Assembly: GCA_913051935.1 (NCBI GenBank)
Contig: CAJXCU010000002.1
Coordinates: 1-64,000, forward strand
DNA: 64,000 nucleotides
From: an uncultured Flavobacteriales bacterium
GTDB taxonomy: Bacteria; Bacteroidota; Bacteroidia; Flavobacteriales_D; Crocinitomicaceae
Direction: 5' to 3'
Positions 1 through 7,932 of this stretch are shown here, piece by piece. The notes beneath the pieces are model-generated. The model saw nothing but the letters and a program-made list of their open reading frames with translations, was not told the origin of the DNA and did no database searches. The translations under genes and the position numbers were made by a program. Each line of letters begins with the position of its first letter. Positions within the stretch are counted from its first letter, which is position 1.

Positions 1-49
1 AGGCTGGTGCCTCGTCTGTTTTCGTATAAATGATTTTAGACTTTTGCAT
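1..49 (-). CDS. icd: NADP-dependent isocitrate dehydrogenase, monomeric type (N-terminal fragment)
   Basis: The window opens inside a minus-strand gene; only its first 16 codons are present and the ORF track omits it. They read MQKSKIIYTKTDEAPA, which matches the characteristic start (x-K-I-I-Y-T-x-T-D-E-A-P-A) of monomeric, about 740-residue isocitrate dehydrogenases. These enzymes oxidatively decarboxylate isocitrate to 2-oxoglutarate in the TCA cycle and make NADPH. The start is the ATG complementary to 47-49. It diverges from the DUF4403 gene, with about 150 bases of shared upstream DNA. The call rests on a short but distinctive N-terminus; the next 5' sequence would settle it. Confidence 0.72.
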   Translation of the reverse strand, partial: MQKSKIIYTKTDEAPA

Positions 50-196
50 GAGTATATTTTCCTAGGTTTTTGTGCGTGTAAATTTAACCAATCTTATTCA
101 TTTTTTACCTCAAATCAGGTCTATTTTAACTTGCGCTTCAGGGCAATCGTGTTAAAATTTAAATTAAATTAGAAGTACTCTATTTCAGTAGCTCGA
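50..196. other. Divergent intergenic region
   Basis: About 150 A+T-rich bases lie between the isocitrate dehydrogenase start and the DUF4403 lipoprotein. It must hold promoters for both. I see no exact TAnnTTTG element, hairpin or small ORF in it. Confidence 0.5.
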
Positions 197-1609
197 ATGT
201 ATAGAAACTTGAAGTTTATAAATTGTGCTCTTTTGCTTTTTGTTCTGATGGCTTGTAAAACCGTTGAGCCCTCCTTGCCAGAAATGCGCATACAAAACTA
301 TGATAAAATTCAACCTGAAGTTTCCAGATTAAATGTAGATATTGAGGTAAATATGAAGGGAATGTTCGCTGAGGCTGAAAAAAGCACCCCTTTGAGTTTT
401 GAAGGATCCTCCTCTTCATGTGAAGGGGTTAGTTACACCTATGCTTTTTCGAGAAAGCCGATTGCTTTTTCAACATTACCTTCTCAATTAGAAACTAAAA
501 TAGAGGGTGGTTTTTCATTAAATCTCAGTTATTGCCCATTATGTATCACCCTTTGGAATGGAAAAGAAACCTGCACAGTTCCTAGAATATACGCCTCATG
601 TGGAGTGAACGAAAAGAAAAGGGGATACACCATGCGTTATTTGACCACATTAGGTTTGAGTAATAATTATAAACTCACGGCGAAAACAAAACTCAAAGAA
701 TTTACAATTAAAGACCCATGTGAGCTTACTTTTTTGAATTATGATGTGACCGAAAGAGTTGAAAAGGAAATTGAGAAAGAGCTAAAAGTTATGCAAGCTA
801 AAATGGATGAGGACATAGCAGCGATTGAGGTAAAATCTAAAATTGAGAGTGCTTGGAAGGAGCTTCAAAAATCTATACCCATCGATTCTTATGGATTTCT
901 GCAGTTGAATCCCTTGTCTTTTTCGACCACTGATTTAAGGTATGAAGATGAAATTGCAAAATTCACACTGAGTTTATTTTTTTCTCCTATGATTTCCACC
1001 GATAACAATAGTAAACCTTACCAGGAACTATCAGAAATGATTCCAAAAGAAAGATTGGAAGGATTTTCTATTTTGACCGATGTTGCATCTTCTTACGATA
1101 CTTTATCGTCTATACTAACAAACGAGTTCAAAGATGAGGTAATTTCGGTCAAGGGAAAAGAGATTGTGGTTCGTAATTTGAAGGTTATCGGCTGTCAATC
1201 TGACCGACTTGTACTCAGTCTTGAATTCGATGGGTTTAGAAAAGGTAGAGTTTACATGGTATGTCGACCCGTGGTGGATGCTAAAATGCAGTTATTGACT
1301 CTTGAGGATATCGACTTTGAAATAAAAACCAAAGCATTTCTTTTGAAATCTGCAGAATGGCTTTTGGGTAATAGAATTAGAAATGAAATTGAAAAAAAAG
1401 CAAAAATTGATATGTCAGAAAGTTTAAATTCTTTACTGAAAACGCTTGAGGATAAGCTAAATCAGCCGCTGACTTCGGGGGTAAATGTATACAGTAAATT
1501 GAATGAATTACGGATTAATTCGCTTGTATTGGGTGAGACACATTTGTATGTTCGAACCAATTTGACAGGTAAGCTAAAAATAGCAATTGACTTAGATGAT
1601 GAAAGATAA
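197..1609 (+). CDS. DUF4403-family lipoprotein
   Basis: The 470-residue product starts with a lipoprotein signal peptide ending in LMAC (Cys20), so it should be lipidated and held in the cell envelope. The rest resembles DUF4403 proteins of Bacteroidota: long beta-rich sequence with the N-terminal 'Q-x-E-V-S-x-L-N-V-D-I-E-V' strand, a cluster of Cys around residues 115-135, a coiled-coil-like Lys/Glu stretch near 190-215, and a second related half at the C-terminus. DUF4403 function is not established to my knowledge; a lipid- or envelope-associated role is only a guess. It overlaps the following OmpA-domain gene by 14 bases, so the two are probably co-transcribed and translationally coupled. 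Confidence 0.6.
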   Translation: MYRNLKFINCALLLFVLMACKTVEPSLPEMRIQNYDKIQPEVSRLNVDIEVNMKGMFAEAEKSTPLSFEGSSSSCEGVSYTYAFSRKPIAFSTLPSQLETKIEGGFSLNLSYCPLCITLWNGKETCTVPRIYASCGVNEKKRGYTMRYLTTLGLSNNYKLTAKTKLKEFTIKDPCELTFLNYDVTERVEKEIEKELKVMQAKMDEDIAAIEVKSKIESAWKELQKSIPIDSYGFLQLNPLSFSTTDLRYEDEIAKFTLSLFFSPMISTDNNSKPYQELSEMIPKERLEGFSILTDVASSYDTLSSILTNEFKDEVISVKGKEIVVRNLKVIGCQSDRLVLSLEFDGFRKGRVYMVCRPVVDAKMQLLTLEDIDFEIKTKAFLLKSAEWLLGNRIRNEIEKKAKIDMSESLNSLLKTLEDKLNQPLTSGVNVYSKLNELRINSLVLGETHLYVRTNLTGKLKIAIDLDDER

Positions 1610-2744
1610 TTTATACGGTCTTATTGTTGTTGTATTCTTTTGGGCATTTAGTTGCTGTGGACAAGCTGTGGATTATTCTAAATGTTCCGGGGGGATTTCC
1701 TTATCTCCAAACAATTTTTACAGTCTGGCTTTTCAAGGAAAAAAAGGAGTGGACAAGAAAAGTTTGTATGGTTATGAATCTGCCCGTGAGGTAAATAAGA
1801 ACCAAATATGGTTGTTTTTTGATACGCCATCTTCGGGTTTATTGAATCTGAACATAAAACGTTATGCTGAAAAGTGTCACGTATATATGTTCGAAGAAAA
1901 GGGAGGTCAAATATGTCAAGAACTCGAGGAGCAAACCGCAAAGTTTATATTTTCTGAGTCCAACTCAATTGATCTTGATGCAGAATTTATTTTTGTCGAG
2001 GAGGCTTTACGATATGCAGTGGTTCTTGTGGCAGAGGAGGGAGCAAAAGATTCTTTGGACTTTGCTTTTGATTTTTCGCCGCAAGATAAATTTGGAAATG
2101 AGATTGTAGACTCCTTGTTATTTGATTTAACGACACATGGCAATGCTCACGCCTATGAGATTCATGTTCGTGATGCCGTAACCAAACGTCCTGTGAAAAG
2201 TAAAATATCTTTAACTGGTGCCAATGAAATTAATGGAGCTTATGTGGCAAGTGAGCTAATCTTAAATATTCGTAAGAATATAAAGGTATGTGAGCTCAAG
2301 ATTGATGCCGAAGGGTATTTCTCATTTGATAAAAAAGACCACTCGATACTCATTAAAAATGGACTAAAGGACACAATTTACCTGAAACCTTTGGTCAGAG
2401 GGGCCGTGGCGAAAATAGACGAGATATATTTTGTTGCAGGCCTTGCTTCCATCCTAGAAGAATCTGCTCCAAAATTAAATCGTTTGCGGGATTTTTTGTT
2501 GGTCAATCCTAATGTAAATATTGAAATCCAGGGACATGTCAACGGAGACGGAACGCAAGCCTACAGTTCCAAGCGACTTTCTAAAAAACGAGCCAAGGAA
2601 ATAGTCAACCATCTTGTACTCGCTGGGATTTCACCGAAAAGGCTGAGTGCAAAAGGCTTTGGGTTTACAGATCCAGTGTATGAATTTCCCGAAACAGAGA
2701 TGGAGAAAGAGGCCAACAGACGTGTTGAGATTTTAATAAAATAA
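1596..2744 (+). CDS. OmpA-family peptidoglycan-associated protein
   Basis: The product has 382 residues. A signal peptide (about 1-22, ending near SCCGQ) is followed by about 240 residues of beta-rich sequence I cannot assign, with a carboxypeptidase-regulatory-like stretch near 185-265 (VRDAVTKRPVKSKISL). The C-terminus from about 272 to 382 is an OmpA-like domain with the expected pattern 'IEIQGHVNGDG...LSKKRAKEIVNHLVLAGISPKRLSAKGFGFTDP...NRRVEI'. OmpA-like domains bind peptidoglycan and tether the outer membrane. Two ATG codons sit in tandem at the start; the ATG at 1596 is used here. It overlaps the upstream lipoprotein gene, suggesting a shared envelope job. Confidence 0.75.
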   Translation: MMKDNLYGLIVVVFFWAFSCCGQAVDYSKCSGGISLSPNNFYSLAFQGKKGVDKKSLYGYESAREVNKNQIWLFFDTPSSGLLNLNIKRYAEKCHVYMFEEKGGQICQELEEQTAKFIFSESNSIDLDAEFIFVEEALRYAVVLVAEEGAKDSLDFAFDFSPQDKFGNEIVDSLLFDLTTHGNAHAYEIHVRDAVTKRPVKSKISLTGANEINGAYVASELILNIRKNIKVCELKIDAEGYFSFDKKDHSILIKNGLKDTIYLKPLVRGAVAKIDEIYFVAGLASILEESAPKLNRLRDFLLVNPNVNIEIQGHVNGDGTQAYSSKRLSKKRAKEIVNHLVLAGISPKRLSAKGFGFTDPVYEFPETEMEKEANRRVEILIK

Positions 2745-2745
2745 T

Positions 2746-4092
2746 CTAGCTGTAAAAAGGAGAAATCATATAATAGACAACAACTCCCGTTATTGCAACA
2801 TATAGCCATATAGGATAAGCGAACCTTGTCCACTTTTTATGTCTTTCATAATTACCCTCCCAAGCAAATTTATAAGTAAACAGCACCAAGGGGATAACAA
2901 CTAAACTCAAGAAAATATGAGAGACAAGAATGAAAAAATAAATACCCCTAGTATCTGATACAGCCATCGCTTCAGTGCTTTCTAGAATTCCATTTCCGTT
3001 GATATCTCCATATTTTGTAGAGTCTGAGGTCATGTGATATAATACATATAACAGTAAAAATAAAATTGAAAAAGAGAGACAGAATTGGATAATCCGTTGA
3101 TGTATTTTTATTTTTTTGAACTTTATAGCGATTAGTGCGGATAATAAACCGATGGCCGTCAGACCATTCAATGAAGCATAAATAGGGGGTAGAAATGACA
3201 GATCAAAACCGTCAATTTTGACAGAAAAAAGGATAGCCACTGCTGCTGGGATTACTATGGATACAGCTAGTATTGCATTTCTTAGCTTTTTATTCGGTAT
3301 CGGTCCCGCCACCATTATTCTTCCCTCCTGCGCGACAATTTTTTCTTTTATACCATCCCAAAGACCTATTCTATATTGAAGTGCTTCTTTTGAGATTTGA
3401 AGCACCTCTTCTATTTTTTTTTGGTCATTTTCACAAAGCTCTTCAACCATTTGAAGGGAAAGCGGCCCGTGCTCATCTCCGTCTAGCTCAATATGGCGGT
3501 CAAGGTAATATGTAAGTTTATTGAATTTTGTATTTTTTGAGTCTGCTTGTTTAAGAATTTCGATAAACATGTCAGGAATCAAATCCTCTCTTCCGAAGGT
3601 GAATGCCGCTGCAATACAGTGAGGTTTCCCAGATTCAATGACCCTAAAGGTAAACCGCATAAATTCTTTTGCACAGTCGTCAATATACAAAGCTTCGATA
3701 ATCGATTCAATTGAATCTCCATTTTCTAGTCCTTTAATGAGATGGTTGATTTCAGTAACATCTGAATCAATTTGTTGCATGGACTCTAAATACATCTCAA
3801 AATGGCTTTTTGCCTCTCCTTTCTCGTTTATATCACTTTCTTCGGCATGAACAATTTCATTTATAAACCTCGCTAAAGATGCTTTTGGACGCGGGCGCCA
3901 TGGAATCGTGGTCGTAGTAAGTTGTATTTGTAGTGCTTTGAGTAGTGACATGAAATCCCAAACTGCAAAAACGTGCAGCGACATGAATATTTTAATATCC
4001 TCAACGCTCTGAAGCTGCTTGTAAAGACTGTGTTCTTTGAGCTGTTTTCTAAGAGGAGTTAGTTGAGATTCTATGTATTCAATTTGTGACAA
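2746..4092 (-). CDS. Fusion of heme-oxygenase-like DUF3050 domain and DUF420 (CtaM-like) membrane domain
   Basis: One uninterrupted 448-codon ORF carries two families normally encoded separately. Residues about 5-252 match DUF3050: 'HVFAVWDFMSLLKALQ', 'INEIVHAEESD', 'SHFEMYL', 'FTFGREDLIPDMF' and 'HIELDGDEHGP'. The last contains a D-x3-H pattern as in heme-oxygenase-like diiron proteins. After a short linker, residues 270-448 are a DUF420 domain with four or five membrane helices and the typical 'FLPPIYASLNGLTA', 'YHMTSDSTKYG' and 'YPIWLYVAITGVVVYYMISP'. DUF420/CtaM is needed for heme-copper oxidase maturation in Bacillus. A periplasmic loop holds an EF-hand-like sequence, DINGNGILESTE. It is the last gene of the oxidase operon and overlaps the SCO gene by 14 bases. 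A role in heme or metal handling during oxidase assembly is inferred. Confidence 0.82.
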   Translation of the reverse strand: MSQIEYIESQLTPLRKQLKEHSLYKQLQSVEDIKIFMSLHVFAVWDFMSLLKALQIQLTTTTIPWRPRPKASLARFINEIVHAEESDINEKGEAKSHFEMYLESMQQIDSDVTEINHLIKGLENGDSIESIIEALYIDDCAKEFMRFTFRVIESGKPHCIAAAFTFGREDLIPDMFIEILKQADSKNTKFNKLTYYLDRHIELDGDEHGPLSLQMVEELCENDQKKIEEVLQISKEALQYRIGLWDGIKEKIVAQEGRIMVAGPIPNKKLRNAILAVSIVIPAAVAILFSVKIDGFDLSFLPPIYASLNGLTAIGLLSALIAIKFKKIKIHQRIIQFCLSFSILFLLLYVLYHMTSDSTKYGDINGNGILESTEAMAVSDTRGIYFFILVSHIFLSLVVIPLVLFTYKFAWEGNYERHKKWTRFAYPIWLYVAITGVVVYYMISPFYS

Positions 4093-4753
4093 GCTCGCTT
4101 TCTATTAGAATTTTAAGGTCCCTTAATAACCGCTGGTATTCACTTTTGTTTACGTCACCGTCAAAACCTGTAATGTTGTATACACCTCTAAGATAACCGT
4201 TTTGATCTACCATAGAAAAAGCGCCAGAGTGGGCATAACCTCCCGCAGCCTCCTCTTCTCGGCTAGCAAAAACTTTAAAACTTTCTATTCCTAATCGGTG
4301 TGTGAATTCCTCGTCACCTGTCAAGAAGTCCCAATTTTTGCAATCTCTGCAGTGCAGACCCTTATATTTTTTTAAAGCTTCCGGGGTATCTTTTATTGGA
4401 TCGATGGAGAAGGAGAGAAATTGAACTTGGTCCTCCATATTCATCGTATGTACTTCTTTGGTCAAATTTGTCATTTGGACATTCATAATCGGACAAATGG
4501 TCGGACAGGTAGCAAAAAAGAACTCAGTAATCCAAATTTTATGGGCATAGCTTTTATTTGTCACTTGTCGTCCTTCTTGATTTTGATAAGCAAATGATTG
4601 TATGGGTTGATATACAGTATCAATGACTTGCACACCATCCTTCACAGAATATTCTAGGTCGTAATGTCCAATGAATGGAACTGTTCTTTCCGAATCAACA
4701 TCTTCGCAGGCAGAAAGGGCTAGAAGGAATAGTAGCGTAAATAAGCGAATCAT
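4079..4753 (-). CDS. SCO1/SenC-family copper chaperone lipoprotein
   Basis: The 224-residue product is an SCO family protein, a thioredoxin-fold copper chaperone for the CuA site of cytochrome c oxidase. The signal peptide ends in LSAC (Cys16), predicting a lipoprotein. The copper ligands are all present: Cys83 and Cys87 in FFATCPTICP, and His175 in GGYAHSGAF. The conserved 'SFSIDPIKDTP' loop is also visible. It overlaps the downstream DUF3050-DUF420 gene and follows a second SCO-like gene by two bases, so the two chaperones are made together with oxidase subunits III and IV. Confidence 0.93.
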   Translation of the reverse strand: MIRLFTLLFLLALSACEDVDSERTVPFIGHYDLEYSVKDGVQVIDTVYQPIQSFAYQNQEGRQVTNKSYAHKIWITEFFFATCPTICPIMNVQMTNLTKEVHTMNMEDQVQFLSFSIDPIKDTPEALKKYKGLHCRDCKNWDFLTGDEEFTHRLGIESFKVFASREEEAAGGYAHSGAFSMVDQNGYLRGVYNITGFDGDVNKSEYQRLLRDLKILIESELVTN

Positions 4754-4755
4754 TT

Positions 4756-5397
4756 TTACTTTGAGGCTTTTTTATCATATTGTTTTTGAAGCAGCGCCAT
4801 GCTTTGTTTCATTCGTCTAATTTGGCCCTCAACATTGCCAGAAAGAACCATTCTCAAGTGATGTTGCTTATCAATAAGGAGCATCAATTCTTGAAAATTT
4901 GTTTTGTCATCAATAAGCGAAATACCGTTATTTTCAAGGTCATAAATCTTTTTTACATCGCCGGTGGCTAAAATCCAAATAGAAGGGTCATAATTTTCTG
5001 TTAAGTCATTAATGGCATCATTGATTACGGATAGATCTTTTACTGAATTTCCCTTCCCATCTGTTAGAAAAGAAATCATTCGAATTTGCTTTGTTTTTTT
5101 GGTTTTGTTTTTCCAAATGTGTTGGTAAATCGTTTGATTGATATGCCACATAAGTACCGAGCAGCTGTCAGGGCATGAGCTTTGAAGCACATTCACAAGA
5201 ATGACGTCATCTTTGAATTCTTTTGAATTACGCTTTACACCATTTGCATCGGTGAATTCAAATTCAGTAACAGGTCCATAGTCCTCAAGCTCTTCAAAAT
5301 TATGCTCGCAACTCCTTGTCCCAATAAAAATTAGCAGTAAAGCTGGTCCAAATACCAGGAGAAATCCAATAAGTCTATTTACTTTTTTTTTAGCCAA
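4756..5397 (-). CDS. Membrane-anchored SCO-like thioredoxin-fold protein
   Basis: The product has 213 residues and one N-terminal membrane helix (about 9-27). A divergent SCO/thioredoxin fold follows, with a C-x3-C motif (Cys75, Cys79 in SSCPDSCS) and a His-His pair (179-180, DKQHHLRM) where SCO proteins carry the third copper ligand. It is more divergent than the neighbouring SCO1 gene: the loop after the first helix lacks the usual T-C-P-x-x-C-P sequence. It may work as a partner reductase or second chaperone for the CuA site. Position between subunit IV and SCO1 in the oxidase operon supports the role; biochemical details are inference. Confidence 0.82.
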   Translation of the reverse strand: MAKKKVNRLIGFLLVFGPALLLIFIGTRSCEHNFEELEDYGPVTEFEFTDANGVKRNSKEFKDDVILVNVLQSSCPDSCSVLMWHINQTIYQHIWKNKTKKTKQIRMISFLTDGKGNSVKDLSVINDAINDLTENYDPSIWILATGDVKKIYDLENNGISLIDDKTNFQELMLLIDKQHHLRMVLSGNVEGQIRRMKQSMALLQKQYDKKASK

Positions 5398-5406
5398 CGG
5401 GATTTT

Positions 5407-5775
5407 TTAAAGACCAACACCTGACCAGGCATCACCAACGGCAAGAGCCTCTGTTAATGCTATAAAAATGAGGTAAAGAATAAACCCAGCATATGGCAAT
5501 AATATTACATTCCGCATCCATGGTCTTTCGTCTCCCAGGTGCATAAATACCATGATAATGTACCCTGCTTTAAGTACTGTTAAAGCGATAAAGGTCCATT
5601 TTACATAGATCCACATACCGGACGACTGTTTAATGTATGCACCAAGTGCAACCTCAATTGCAGTTATGACAGTAAGTAGAAGTGTTACTTTCCATATTTT
5701 CTTTCGAAGCTCTTTTCCATGCTCTTCAGAGTGGTGTGCATCTAAAGAATATTCAATTAAATCATCTCTTTCCAT
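5407..5775 (-). CDS. Cytochrome c oxidase subunit IV (prokaryotic caa3 type)
   Basis: The 122-residue, three-helix membrane protein belongs to the prokaryotic cytochrome c oxidase subunit IV family. Visible features are an acidic/His-rich cytoplasmic N-terminus, helices at about 27-50, 56-78 and 88-112, and the family signature 'LTVLKAGYIIMVFMHLGDERPWMRNVILLPY'. It is a small accessory subunit in the inner membrane. It sits 16 bases downstream of the subunit III gene, in the usual III-IV-SCO order. Confidence 0.88.
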   Translation of the reverse strand: MERDDLIEYSLDAHHSEEHGKELRKKIWKVTLLLTVITAIEVALGAYIKQSSGMWIYVKWTFIALTVLKAGYIIMVFMHLGDERPWMRNVILLPYAGFILYLIFIALTEALAVGDAWSGVGL

Positions 5776-5791
5776 GATGTGCTTTTAATTA

Positions 5792-6847
5792 TTAAACGAG
5801 GTAAAAAAATGTAAAAACAAAAACCCAAACTAAATCTACAAAATGCCAATAAAGTCCAGTTTTTTCAACCATCTCATAATGTCCTCTTTTATGGTAGGTT
5901 CCTTTAATGACTCCTATAAAAATTAAAATATTTATAAGTACCCCAGAGAATACATGGAATCCATGGAACCCTGTAATAAAAAAGAAAAAATGAGCATATT
6001 GCTGTGGTCCATATTCATTTTTAGTAGGTAGCCAATGCTCACCGTCTTCAAACCAAGGAGCACCATAAGTCACTTTTGGAGTACCACTATACAAAGAAGC
6101 GTAGTACAATTTCTCAGCCTCTTTTCCTTCGATTTTATCACCAATATTTCTTTTTGAATCAGGGTTGATTAGCTTTATGATAAGCTCAAGATGATGGTCA
6201 TGTTCTTTATTAACTTGGGCTATTGATCCATCGTGTAGGTGAATTATTCCACCTTCATGAATATGGCCTTCTTTTGCTGCATGCTGAAAGGTGTGCATTA
6301 AGTCGGAGGTAATTACGTCCCCTTTTTTGTGATGCGTACCTCCTTCTAAGACAGTAAAATTTTTTAATTCCCCAAAATGGCCACTTACATTTGCCTCCGA
6401 ACCATCCATCAATTCTATTCTTCCAAATTGCGAGCCGTGGATGAAGTGACTCCATTCCCAAACTTGTGAAGCCAAAAAGAAAAATCCACCAATTATTGTA
6501 GCAAGCATCCATTGTATGACACCCTTCTTATCCATGCGGTGTCCTGCTTCTACTGCCAAAACCATCGTTACGGAGGATACAATAAGAATAAAAGTCATTA
6601 ATGCAACATAAATCAATGGGTATCCGTGACCTAAAAACGGTAATGAATTAAAGGTTTCTTCTCCAATTGGCCAGGATTCTTGAGTGTTATGTCTAACAAA
6701 TCCATACGCTACAAGTAGACCACTGAATGTTAGGGCGTCGGACACAAGAAAGAACCACATCATGAGCTTTCCGTAGCTTGTCTGGAAAGGGGATTCTTTT
6801 CCACCCCAAAGAGTTTTAAAGTCTAATTCAGCAGTATTCGCGGCCAT
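5792..6847 (-). CDS. Cytochrome c oxidase subunit III, with His-rich insertion
   Basis: The 351-residue product is a heme-copper oxidase subunit III. Helices are at about 26-50, 76-102 and 110-137 (ending QVWEWSHFI), then at 283-313 (YAHFFFFITGFHGFHVFSGV) and 330-351 (YWHFVDLVWVFVFTFFYL). Between helices three and four, normally joined by a short loop, lies a soluble insertion of about 145 residues. It contains 13 histidines, several clustered as in GHIHEGG, IIHLHDG and KEHDHH, which suggests metal binding. Subunit III stabilises proton uptake in the oxidase. It lies in tandem with a second subunit III gene. Subunits I and II are not in this window. Confidence 0.9.
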   Translation of the reverse strand: MAANTAELDFKTLWGGKESPFQTSYGKLMMWFFLVSDALTFSGLLVAYGFVRHNTQESWPIGEETFNSLPFLGHGYPLIYVALMTFILIVSSVTMVLAVEAGHRMDKKGVIQWMLATIIGGFFFLASQVWEWSHFIHGSQFGRIELMDGSEANVSGHFGELKNFTVLEGGTHHKKGDVITSDLMHTFQHAAKEGHIHEGGIIHLHDGSIAQVNKEHDHHLELIIKLINPDSKRNIGDKIEGKEAEKLYYASLYSGTPKVTYGAPWFEDGEHWLPTKNEYGPQQYAHFFFFITGFHGFHVFSGVLINILIFIGVIKGTYHKRGHYEMVEKTGLYWHFVDLVWVFVFTFFYLV

Positions 6848-6870
6848 TCATTATGCTTTTCATTGCAAGT

Positions 6871-7932
6871 TTAATGAATAAAAACCAAAAACAATAGTAA
6901 ATAGCCCCACAAAAGCCCTAAAAAATGCCAAAAAATAGATGTCAAACGTAGTGATAGGTGATTGTCCATTCCAAATTTATTCATGAATGTTTTAACAACA
7001 ACTCTGCTTAAATAAATTAATGCTCCCGCGATGTGTAATAGATGAAGAAAGGTTAAAATAAATAGGAAAGACGATGCCATGTCTGATGATTCTGTTGCTT
7101 TGATTTGAAGGAAATTAGACAATACTTTTCCTTTGTAGTATAATTTCCGGTTGGTATATTCTAACTTTTCTCGTTTGTAAGAAATATTGAAGTCCTCTCC
7201 TATTTTTCCTTTGGCAAAGAAGTCGCCTCGCCCATCTACGACATTTTGGGCGAGCTGCTTAAGCCTTAAAATATCCGCTGATTTCAGCGGTGTTGTATCG
7301 TTTATGTAGAATGAATTATTTTGAATGGCAAGGGGCTCGTTGTTGAAGATCAATTGGTATTCTTTTTGGTCTCCTTTGGTAATTAATCTAAACTTATTGT
7401 TGTAGTTTTCGCCTGATATAAACTCTTTCATATACTTTTGAAATGCACCGAATTCGTCTGAACTCATTTTTTTTTCATTCCACAAATAATCATTTCCATC
7501 CAATGAAATGAATCGACCATTTTTTTTCACCTCAAAATAGTCTCCATAGCGACCGTCGGTTACGACAATATGATTCTGAAACGGATGAACTCCGTTTTGC
7601 ATCAGCTGTCCGAAGCCCTTCCATTGGAAATAAACAAATAGCAGACCTAAAGTAAGTGTTAGTGCCATTCCTCCTTTCATGAGCGATTGCCGTCCTTTTC
7701 GCGCCGCGTCGATCGCTCCAATGAAAACCATACTACTGATAAAGATACATGCCGTCCCCCACCAAAATGCAGTAGGTAAAGGAGTTTCAAGCCAAAATGC
7801 ATCGCCCATACTAACAATGTATGCAGAGGTCAGCCCAGCAAAAAGCATGACGATACTAAAGCAGCTCACATAAACGAGGTTTTTTTTCATTTTTTCGTGA
7901 ACAATAGGGTCCACATCTTTAGATAAATCCAT
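6871..7932 (-). CDS. Cytochrome c oxidase subunit III, second paralogue, with insertion
   Basis: The 353-residue product is a second subunit III-like protein. Helices are visible at about 17-41, 53-76 and 85-117 (LFVYFQWKGFGQLMQNGV), then near 290-316 (SFLFILTFLHLLHIAGALIYL) and 328-353 (LTSIFWHFLGLLWGYLLLFLVFIH). A soluble insertion of about 165 residues, rich in charged and Tyr residues and poor in His, sits between helices three and four, the same place as in the downstream paralogue. Tandem coxC genes are common in Bacteroidota. Its first 14 bases overlap the end of the heme O synthase gene, indicating coupling. Confidence 0.85.
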   Translation of the reverse strand: MDLSKDVDPIVHEKMKKNLVYVSCFSIVMLFAGLTSAYIVSMGDAFWLETPLPTAFWWGTACIFISSMVFIGAIDAARKGRQSLMKGGMALTLTLGLLFVYFQWKGFGQLMQNGVHPFQNHIVVTDGRYGDYFEVKKNGRFISLDGNDYLWNEKKMSSDEFGAFQKYMKEFISGENYNNKFRLITKGDQKEYQLIFNNEPLAIQNNSFYINDTTPLKSADILRLKQLAQNVVDGRGDFFAKGKIGEDFNISYKREKLEYTNRKLYYKGKVLSNFLQIKATESSDMASSFLFILTFLHLLHIAGALIYLSRVVVKTFMNKFGMDNHLSLRLTSIFWHFLGLLWGYLLLFLVFIH

